Assembly: GCF_000340215.1 (NCBI RefSeq)
Contig: NW_006921536.1
Coordinates: 1,761,582 to 1,825,581 of the forward strand
Length of the DNA stretch: 64,000 nucleotides
Direction of reading: 5' to 3'
DNA from: Pseudocercospora fijiensis CIRAD86
Lineage: Eukaryota; Ascomycota; Dothideomycetes; Mycosphaerellales; Mycosphaerellaceae
In this document: positions 56,035 to 64,000 of the stretch, piece by piece
How the letters are laid out: each line of letters starts with the position of its first letter
Numbering within the stretch: the first letter of the stretch is position 1
Translations under genes and position numbers: made by a program
Notes under the pieces: model-generated
Databases searched by the model: none
Seen by the model: only the letters and a program-made list of their open reading frames with translations
What the model was told of the DNA's origin: nothing

Positions 56035-56542
56035 TCGGTGAGACTATATTGCTAGTAATCTACACTATAGAATATCGCAATAGAGGCCTCTAGTGCTCTC
56101 GTTAGCGCTAAATAGAATTATAACGTAAGAAAGAGGAACTAAGTAAATAATAGATATAGAACTAGACAATATAGCTAATCCTAACTATTCTAGGTATACT
56201 GCCTGCCTAGTAAATAAGGTTCTACGACCCTCGTATTAACGTATAGCTCCTACTATACAATCTTAGTATATTCTAGTATTACTACTAGCGCTATAGGTAC
56301 TAGTAGAGCCCTCGGAGCGAGCGGAGGTCCTTCCTAAGTAGGTAAATAAGTAGATATAGGGTTTCTATCGTACTACCTATACTTATAATAGCTAGAGTAG
56401 TAGTCTACGTTATCTTTAACGTACTTATACCTCCTATAGGCCGTTTTATATATATAGCCCTTACGTAAACGTTCTCGTAGTACTAGTAGCGGTAGAATAG
56501 GCCTCCTAGGCTCGGCCTATCTTATCGCTTCTTACTAGTTAA

Positions 56543-56602
56543 TAGCGGCCTATCTAGCGGCCTGTCTAGCGGCCTATCTAGCGGCCTATCTAGCGGCCTA
56601 TT
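56543..56602. repeat. 12-bp tandem repeat, five copies
   Basis: Unit TAGCGGCCTATC, five copies with two single-base variants (TGTC in copy 2, TATT in copy 5), in the RIP-mutated flank. Confidence 0.9.
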
Positions 56603-56768
56603 TAATTAGCTTAGGTCTAGTAGCCTTACGCCGAGTCGTACGACTAAGCCGCTTATTAATCCGCTTAAGTAGCTCTAAGGTATAGTAAGTAGTTGTCTCG
56701 TTGCTATTATAATCGCTCCGTAGTACTCGCTAGTGCTTCTCGAATATACGAATAGTAAGAATACCGGT

Positions 56769-56773
56769 TATAG
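56769..56773. repeat. 5-bp target-site duplication, left
   Basis: TATAG immediately before the 5' LTR; identical to 63766-63770 immediately after the 3' LTR. Confidence 0.85.
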
Positions 56774-57082
56774 TGTAAGAACCTAAGCAAGTAAAGTCTC
56801 CTATTATGTCTTAGCAAGCCTATATAACAATTATATAATGTTATTACGTATACTGCGGTACTGTCTCGCTAGCGCAAAGCCTGCTTAGCGTATACGCGGA
56901 AAAGCTCGGTCGCTTATACGGATATACTCGGTTGCTAGCTCGGTATATATACTATCCGTACGTAGCCTAGTTAATAGTAAACACTCTGCCCTATTCTGAA
57001 AAAGGCACGGTTTAGTTCTACTTTCTACTACGGCGATTAGTAGAGGGTATTCTATACGTTGCTATATACCTATTTTCTTATA
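56774..57082 (+). repeat. 5' LTR, 309 bp
   Basis: Begins TGTAAGAACCTAAG and ends TTTTCTTATA. Compared with the 3' LTR, I count about 14 differences, all transitions (C/T or G/A), no indels. Confidence 0.9.
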
Positions 57083-57139
57083 GTTCTAAACTGTCTACCC
57101 TTCGTAGCAGCCTATAGAACCCCGAAAGATAAACGCAAG

Positions 57140-58450
57140 CGATCCGAACGCGCCGGGCGCGGGAAACGCGTAGAATAATATATTAGGAGCGCCTATAGTA
57201 TTAGAAAACGACGCGGCGACATAACAAAACAAAGCCGAATATTAGGCGCGCTAAGAAGCGACCTGCCTACGGCTCGAACGATTTCTAGCTAAGTAAGAAG
57301 TGCTTAGGCTAGAAGTCTAGGCTTAAGAAGCTAAGCGAGAGAATGCGCGTCTTCGTACCCTTAGGGACGTAGGCGATACGCTAGCTCCGAGTAGCGGTAC
57401 TGCCGGCGAGGGTCCTACGAGGACCCTATCTCTAGACGAGGACGAGGACGAGGAAGAATTAGCTAACGAGTCGATTTAGAGGCCTAAATCTTAGAGAGCT
57501 AAATCTATCTCGTATCGACTACCTCTTTCTAGAAGTACGCTAAGCGTAGCTACTATGCCTAGTATAAGCTACGCAGTCGCTAGTCTTACGGCTATTAAGC
57601 CTCGCCTAAAGGAACCTAAGCCCTTTAAAGGCGATACGATTAAGGAGTCGAGGCGATTCCTTAGAGAACTTTCTATTACCTTTATACTGTCTAGAGCTAC
57701 CTATTATACGGACGAAAGCAAGGTGCTTTATAGTGTTATATACCTCGCAGGCGATATATAGGAGCGATAGTATAATAAAAACAGCCTTAAGGACCTATAA
57801 AATTATACCTACTAGGACTTTAAAACCTTCTATTAGGACTGCGTTAGGGACCCTATAAACCGTATACTAGACGTAACCCTCGAGTATAAGGCGGCCCGTT
57901 AGCGTAAGGGACAGTTAGTCTAAAGCTTTGCCCTTAAGCTCGCAGTGCTCGAAGATTAACTTAGCGACTATAGCGAGGAGTATAGGATCCGCTATCTCCT
58001 CGTTAAACTCTAGCCGGCGATTCGTAGCGCAATTATTAAATACTATATAGTGCTAACGACGCGTTACGAACTCGTAGAGCTTGCGACGCGTATCGAGACC
58101 CCTAACAAGCCGTCTAGCAAACGTAAGGATCGTAACTACGATAAAACCGGAGGCAGTAAAGGTAAGAAGCGTCGATTTAATAGTTAGGCCCGCAAGTAGC
58201 AGTTAAATCGCGACCGTAGCATAGGCGGAAAGTATACGAAGGGCGATAACTCGTAAGGCGGGTATAATATTAGTAAGGTCGAATATTATAGCTATCGCTA
58301 GAAAGGCTATTATAAGAACGCGTGCCCGAACCGCTATCTCTAGAAAGACGACAACCCTATAGTACGTAAGGTCGCCGCTAACGCTAAAAAGAAGAAGAAC
58401 GACTCGAAGGCTAAGGGAAAAGATAAGGCACCTCCTAAGAGCTAGGGATA
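57140..58450 (+). pseudogene. gag remnant
   Basis: Discontinuous open stretches: an acidic section (LDEDEDEEELANES near 57434-57475), then KPRLKEPKPFKGDTIKESRR (57598-57657), a capsid-like section with DPINRILD, and a degraded CCHC zinc knuckle followed by KNACPN near 58285-58330. Stops interrupt it repeatedly. Boundaries are approximate. Confidence 0.75.
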
Positions 58451-58499
58451 GGTACGGAATCTTAACTAAGTAGCTTAGTAGTAGTAGTACCTACGGGAC

Positions 58500-61400
58500 G
58501 CGTACGCGGAGCAATCGTTACATAAGAAGGGGAAGTGTCCGTCGAATGCTTATTAGATAATACTGCTAATATTAATATAGTATTTTAAGAATTCGTTCTA
58601 CGATACTAGCCTTAGCGGATTGTTAACGCCGTGCTACCTAGTGCCGACAGTTTCTAGGGCGACCGAGGATACTACTACGGAGCGCATTATTTACGCTTAC
58701 GGATCGCCGACTCTATAGGCTAAGAACGTATTACTACTAGAGTGTTCTACGCTTTCGAGATGCCCCTCCCTAATATTATTCTTAGTAGGCCTTAGAGGCG
58801 CGATTAAAAGGTAATCGTCGATAGCTCGACGGATACCTAGACTTATAGGAACGAAGCCGTAGCGCGTTCGATACGTATACGGGAACTATAGGAATTCTAG
58901 AAGGATATGCGTAACGCCCTATACGTATATACGATTAGCGTTCGCTAGCTCCGCGACATCGCTAAAGGTTCCTCCTTACTAGAAGAATTTAAAGACTTCG
59001 AAAACGTTTTTATAATAACGCCCGAAGCGAGACGCAAGCTCCCCGAAGACGTAGAGTATACGATTAACCTAATCCCCGGAACGAAGCCGCTATACAAACC
59101 TCTCTACTATTCTTTAGGAAGAAAGCTTAGCGACCTTCGAAATTATCTAAGCTTAGCCTTAGAGAATAATTAGATCTAGCTTAGTATAAGCGAGGCAGGT
59201 ACGCCGATCCTATTCGTACTAAAGAAGGATAGTAGTCTAAGACTCTACGTCGATTATAGGGGGCTAAACGAGATTACTATTAAAAATCGTTACCCCCTGC
59301 CTCTTATTAGCGAAACGCTTAATAGGCTTAAGGACGCCGAATAGTATACGTCCTTAGACCTTTAGGATATATATTACCGCATCCGCATTAAGCGAGGCGA
59401 CGAGTAGAAGACTGCGTTCTATACGCAGTACGGGCACTTCGAGTATAAGGTAATGCCTTTTAGGCTTACTAATACTCCTACTACGTTTTAAGGATACATT
59501 AATAGGGCGTTAGCTAGCCTTGTTAATATTTGCTATATCGTCTACCTTAACGATATTCTTATTTATAGCAAAATGCGAGAGGACTACGTACGAGACGTAC
59601 GCGCTATCCTTACGCGGCTCTAGAAGTTCGCCTTATATACGAACAGAAAGAAATGTTCCTTCTAGAAGAAAGAAGTCGAATTCCTCGGGTTTATCGTTAG
59701 TACCGAAGGTATATCGATAGATTAGCGTAGGGTAAACGCTATTACCGAGTGGCCTCGCCTATTAACGCTAAAGGAGGTTTAATCCTTCCTTAGATTCTAT
59801 AACTTCTATTAGAGGTTTATTCTAAATTACTCCCGGATCGTTATACTACTAACCGCCCTATCGAAAGGAGCCGTAAATAGCTAAAAGCTAGGGCAGGTCC
59901 CGTAGGGCGAAAGCGAGGAGCAAGCGTTCTGCTAGCTAAAGGCTACTTTTAGCTCGGCCTCGATATTGCGATACTATAATTCTACGAAGCCCCTACGTAT
60001 CGAGACCGATATCTCTGCGTTTGCCTTAGTAGGAATTATATTACAATAGAGCGAAGATAGGAATTAGTACCCTATTGCCTTCTAGTTACGAAAAATAGTC
60101 CTAGCTAAGACGAATTATAAGACCTATAACTAGGAGCTCCTAGCGGTTATCGAGTCCTTTAAGTATTAGCGCCTATACCTCGATAGCGCTTAGTATACGA
60201 CCTACGTAGTTGTCGACTACGCTAATCTTAAAGGCTTTATAAAGATAAAGTAGCTCGTCGGAAAGCAGGCAAGGTAGGCGACCTTCTTTGCACCTTTCGA
60301 CTTTACTATTAAATATCGGGCTAGTAAACGAAATCTAGCCGATACGCCTTTACGACGTAGCGACTACGAGAGCGAGTCGTAGGCGGTAAACAACCTTCTC
60401 CCTATATTGTAGTCGAAACTAGCTCTATAGTTAAATCTGCCTAAGGATATCGAGCTAATTATAAAACATATCTCTATTATATATATAGGGATACGAGACG
60501 CTAGTGCAGCGCTAGCGGAACGCAAGAGTTTTATTAGTAGTCCCGTAAGAGTAGCAGCTACTATCGTTAGGAATAACGGGCCCTACTACGAGATACCTAA
60601 TATAATCCTTAGTTTCGTACGCACTCTATAATAGCTAGAGCAAGCGAGAGGAGGAGGCTTATACGAGACAAGCTTACCGTCGGGTAGCTTAGCCTCGTTA
60701 AGTAGTTCTAACCTCCCGCCTAGCTATTCTCGTCGTAGTAACCTTATTTACTACGGCGATACGCTATATATCCCTAAGGACTACGTATTACGTACGTAGC
60801 TAATACGTATATACTACGACGACCCTTTAGCTAGACACTTTAGTATAGCTAAGACTATAGACCTAATACGCTAAAAGTACTTCTAGCCGAAGATAGCCGA
60901 GGATATTATAGCCTATATCTGCACCTATAGAATTTGTTAACGGTCGAAGGCGAAGCGCTATCGCCTATATAGCGAGCTCGCTACTCTACCTATACCGACC
61001 CGACCTTAGTAAGAATTAACGATAGACTTTATTACCGATCTCCTACCGAGCAAGCTCGGTACCTACGTATATACTACGATCCTCGTAATAGTCGACCGCT
61101 ATACGAAGATAAGCCTCTTTATCCTAACGACGAAGAAGTATATAGTAGTAGAACTCGCGGATATCCTTTAAAGGGAGGTAATTAGGCGTTTTAGAGTACT
61201 ATCGGGCATTGTTAGCGATCGTAGATCGCTTTTTACTAGCTAGTTTTAGAGCGACTTCTACTTCGAAGCGTATATAAAGCGTAGGCTTAGTATAGCCTTC
61301 TATCCTTAGACTAATAGGCAAACCGAACGCGCGAACTAGACCCTCGAGCAATACCTACGATACTATTACTCTAAGAATTAGGATAAGTAGGCTAAACTAT

Positions 61401-61910
61401 TGCCTTAGGCGGAGTTTGCCTTTAATAATAGCGTTTATCCTACGTTGCGTATAAGCCCCTTTAAGATGCTCTACGGCTTCAACCCTAATTTAATGCCGAG
61501 CGCAAATAAGCTGCTAGCTCGGGACGAGCTAACTAAGGGAAGGGTACTAGCAGCTATCGACGCTACGGAGCGACTACGGAAAGTATATAAGACGCTTACG
61601 GAACGCTAGCAGAAAGCAGCAGAATACTAGGCTAAGCAATATAATATATACTATACTACTAAGACATATAGTATAAGCGACTTAGTCTTACTATTGACAA
61701 AGAATATTAGCCTAGATGTCCTAAAGAAGAAACTTAGCCCGAAGTATATAGGGCCTTTCTGCATTATTAACGTAGTTAGAGCGTAGGCGTACCGCCTAGC
61801 ACTGCCGTTAAGCACGAAGATCTATAATGTTTTCTATATTTCCCTCCTCGAGCCTTAGTATAGGCGCGATAGCGAGGAGTATAAGGTAAGCATACCCGTC
61901 GCTAAAGGCG
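58500..61910 (+). pseudogene. pol remnant: protease, RT, RNase H, integrase
   Basis: Protease relic around 58548-58590. Reverse transcriptase: [20 protein letters not shown] at 59242-59301, then YLNDILIYSK near 59541-59572, where the usual YLDD catalytic Asp reads Asn, consistent with a G-to-A change. RNase H relic about 59930-60400 (TDISAFALVGIILQ, TNYKTYN). Integrase about 60700-61850, with TIDFITDLLPSK, VSDRRSLFTS and QTERAN followed by TLEQYLR, the DDE region. Many in-frame stops. Boundaries approximate. Confidence 0.85.
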
Positions 61911-61914
61911 ATAA

Positions 61915-62065
61915 GTAGTAGGTAGAAACAATCGTAGCAAAGAAGATAAAGAAGCGGAAGGCGTACTACCTTATTAAGTAGCGAGGTTAGCCTAAAGAAT
62001 ACAACACTTAGGAGCTAGCTATTTATATTAAAGATTCTATAGCGTTAGACGAGTTCGAAGCTTAA
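61915..62065 (+). pseudogene. chromodomain remnant at pol C-terminus
   Basis: Reads VETIVAKKIKKRKAYYLIK, then stop-interrupted RG and PKEYNT, then ELA and ALDEFEA. Stops sit at the conserved Trp positions of a chromodomain (xWxGW and TWE). Chromoviruses use this domain to target integration to heterochromatin. Confidence 0.75.
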
Positions 62066-62374
62066 GCGAAGCGTAAGCGTAGGCAGTAATTAAAACAAAA
62101 GAAAATAAAACTTAAGAAAAATAGTAGACACGTACTCGTTTCGCTACTAAAAAAGGCCTATTAGCCTAGTATATATAAAGAAGGCGCCGCGTAGGCGCGC
62201 TAACGGTAGGCCGCCTACTCTACTTATCCTTAGACTCCTCCTTAGACTCCTTCTACTCGATACCTATAGCGGCATCGATAGCGGCGACGGCGTTAGCGCC
62301 GACGCGCTAGGCGAGGTTCTAGTATAGTTAGTATACGAAGCGTAGATAAGACGAGGCTATAGGAAAAACTATAC

Positions 62375-62900
62375 CTAACGACCGATCTCTACTAAGCCGG
62401 CTAAGTTAGTGCCGATGTTTTCGAGGGCACTAAGTAAGTTAACATCTGTAAGGGACCCGCTAGCGGCCCCCTTATAGGCTAGGGCTTTGCCGCCTAGGGT
62501 TACCTTATTCTTATTAATATAGAAGGCATCGAGCGTAGATAGGATAACTAATATCGAGGTTAGCATACGAAGCGCAAGCGGAGCGTATAAGAAACCTACG
62601 TGCGACGATAGCGTCTAGGTTAGCCTAGAGTGCCTCTAGGGCCTCGTTAGACTCCTCGATAGAGTCGTAGCCGTCTAGATCGTAAAGGTCGCGCGTAGCG
62701 CGCGCGGCGCGGATACGGGCTAGTAGCGATACGAGCGCGCGTACTGTAATAGGAGTATAGGTATAGTAGCTACTACGGCAGCGATCGTAGTTACGCTTAG
62801 TAGTAGGGTCTATATTACCGCCTATATAGAGCTTAGATAGGTTATCTAAAGCGAGTTAGTTACGAAGCGTATATACGTAGCAAGGGGCGAGAAAACATAC
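62375..62900 (-). pseudogene. reverse-strand coding-like segment inside the retrotransposon
   Basis: On the reverse strand a ~110-codon stretch (62900-62563) with only two stops reads LSKLYIGGNIDPTTKRNYDR, then SYYTYTPITVRALVSLLARI and DLYDLDGYDSIEESNEALEA. It is followed, in a shifted frame, by an uninterrupted 63-codon frame (62566-62375) with NKNKVTLGGKALAYKGAASG. In a region where RIP has filled other frames with stops, this looks like a former gene. Function and family unknown. Confidence 0.45.
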
Positions 62901-63440
62901 TATTAGCCGTTATATACCTAAAGTAACGAGTATAGCCCTCTAGGACTTTTAGTAGGCGCTAGGTAGGCGTAGTAGGTATCGAGGGCGGTACGCTTACGGC
63001 GCGCTTACTAGAGGTACGCGAAGGGGTAGATATACTAGTAATGTTTTTTTTAGATAGATATTTAAAAAAGAAAAATCTTTAAGTAATACTAGGGGGGCGC
63101 GAGAGAGGAGTAGGCGGGGCGTAGGCGGATAGTGTTCGGAGCGCTTAGAAAAAGAAGAAGTTTTTAAGCGGGCTTCGAATACTTTAAATACTCGCCTCGC
63201 TTTCGGATAGCTTGCGTTCTCGCGTAGCTACCGCGTTCTTAAAAATTTAGGCAACCTCTAGTTAGTGCTAGAAGCAGCCGCGCTTTAAATCTATAAATAA
63301 ATAAGTAACTACGAGGCAAATTATAACGTGCCTAGTAACTATAGCCTAGCGATAGGTGCGTATAAGACGCGCAAGTATAGCGTAGAGTATAAGAAATAGT
63401 ATAATTTACTATATTGCCCTATAGCTAGGATAGCTATACC

Positions 63441-63452
63441 GGGGGAAGGAGA
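63441..63452 (+). promoter_or_regulatory. polypurine tract
   Basis: GGGGGAAGGAGA, ending four bases before the 3' LTR, the expected position for plus-strand DNA priming. Confidence 0.8.
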
Positions 63453-63456
63453 TAAT

Positions 63457-63765
63457 TATAAGAACCTAAGTAAGTAAAGTCTCCTATTATGCCTTAGCAA
63501 GCCTATATAACAATTATATAATGTTATTATATATACTGCGGTACTATCTCGCTAGCGCAAAGCCTGCTTAGCGTATACGCGGAAAAGCTCGGTCGCTCGT
63601 ACGGATATACTCGGTTGCTAGCTCGGCATATGTGCTATCCGTACGTAGCCTAGTTAATAGTAAACACTCTGCCCTATTCTAAAAAAGGCACAGTTTAGTT
63701 CTACTTTCTACTACGGCGATTAGTAGAGGGTGTTCTATACGTTGCTATATACCTATTTTCTTATA
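63457..63765 (+). repeat. 3' LTR, 309 bp
   Basis: Starts TATAAGAACCTAAG (the 5' LTR has TGTAAG) and ends TTTTCTTATA. Same length as the 5' copy. Confidence 0.9.
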
Positions 63766-63770
63766 TATAG
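63766..63770. repeat. 5-bp target-site duplication, right
   Basis: TATAG directly after the 3' LTR, matching 56769-56773. Confidence 0.85.
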
Positions 63771-64000
63771 ACTCCTTAAGGGCTAGTATCTAGTATATAT
63801 AATTTAAGCTATAGACTCTTTAATAACATTACTAACTAGGTATAATCTAATAGCCTATAACTGTTAGACTTCCGCTTCTCGAGCTCGGCGCGTACGAGAG
63901 CCCTTCGCTCGGCTACTTTACGTAGAGCGAAGGTACTAATATAGCTAACAACTTTAGCGTAGAATACTAGTAGATCGCTTAAGAATAGTATAGTAGGTCG

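Larger units (their letters stand above)
56774..63765 (+). mobile_element. Ty3/gypsy chromodomain retrotransposon, full length, inactivated
   Basis: 6992 bp bounded by 309-bp direct LTRs and a 5-bp target-site duplication. Order of remnants on the plus strand: gag with a zinc-knuckle relic, aspartic protease region, reverse transcriptase, RNase H, integrase, chromodomain. This is the Ty3/gypsy chromovirus order. Dozens of in-frame TAG/TAA, mostly at positions where Trp or Gln would be expected, make it non-coding now. A further 1.4 kb lies between the chromodomain and the 3' LTR, longer than is usual, and holds a reverse-strand coding-like segment. A polypurine tract precedes the 3' LTR. Confidence 0.9.
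56035..64000. repeat. RIP-degraded repeat block
   Basis: Base usage changes abruptly near 56035: CA and TG dinucleotides become rare, TA becomes very frequent, while CG remains common. TAG and TAA fill every frame. This is the pattern left by repeat-induced point mutation acting on CpA. The block contains a full LTR retrotransposon (56774-63765) inserted into other RIP-mutated sequence (56035-56768 and 63771-64000), which I could not identify. Confidence 0.85.

Noticed and set aside
59520..59720. Short forward open frame called as a gene
   Set aside because: It is an out-of-frame stretch inside the RIP-degraded reverse transcriptase.
1..64000. CRISPR arrays, operons, tRNA or rRNA genes
   Set aside because: No spaced direct repeats, no bacterial-type gene packing, and no tRNA-like or rRNA-like sequence recognised by eye; a tRNAscan-type search could still find a missed tRNA.

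Overview
This is a filamentous ascomycete nuclear chromosome segment. Most genes carry 45-90 bp GT-AG introns with CTGAC/CTAAC-type branch sites. Gene content (Sac3, Ypp1, Bet5, Nob1, Pgs1, DUF3425 bZIP) and the RIP-mutated (CpA to TpA) right end suggest a dothideomycete, probably Mycosphaerellales. That placement is inference; no species can be named.

Layout. 0-7 kb: a YPP1/TTC7-like PI4-kinase scaffold (+), a small unknown protein (-) and the NOB1 ribosome-maturation endonuclease (-). 7-9.9 kb holds no convincing gene. 9.9-24.3 kb is more accessory: an acidic orphan (+), a broken amino-acid permease (-), a single-exon GT4 glycosyltransferase (-), a calpain-like protease (-), a short-chain dehydrogenase fold lacking its catalytic Tyr and Lys (+), a DUF3425 bZIP regulator (+) and an alpha/beta hydrolase (-). 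24.8-33 kb: SAC3 mRNA-export scaffold and a YDR124W-like nuclear-type protein (both -). 35.3-41.2 kb: a YCF1-type ABCC transporter (-), very intron-rich, with a one-base frameshift between TMD0 and the core. 41.5-46 kb: a small HIG1/Rcf2-like membrane protein (+), a CaMKK/SNF1-activating-type kinase (-) and BET5 of TRAPP (+). 46.6-55.4 kb: a JmjC protein (-), a secreted cysteine-rich protein (-), a small zinc-finger/coiled-coil protein (+), mitochondrial PGS1 (-) and complex I subunit NDUFA12/B17.2 (+).

56.03-64 kb is an abrupt change to AT-rich, RIP-degraded repeat DNA. It contains a complete but dead Ty3/gypsy chromodomain retrotransposon (56774-63765) with 309-bp LTRs, a 5-bp target-site duplication (TATAG), a polypurine tract, gag, protease, RT, RNase H, integrase and chromodomain remnants. 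A reverse-strand coding-like segment lies between the chromodomain and the 3' LTR.

How genes relate. There are no operons. Several pairs are head-to-head with short shared promoters: PGS1/NDUFA12 (both mitochondrial inner membrane), ABCC/HIG1-like, kinase/BET5, and secreted protein/zinc-finger protein. bZIP and hydrolase stop codons are about 40 bp apart in convergent orientation. I reconstructed splice sites by hand from GT-AG signals and reading-frame continuity; every spliced model given as intact adds up to a whole number of codons. Domain assignments come from recognised motifs, not searches.
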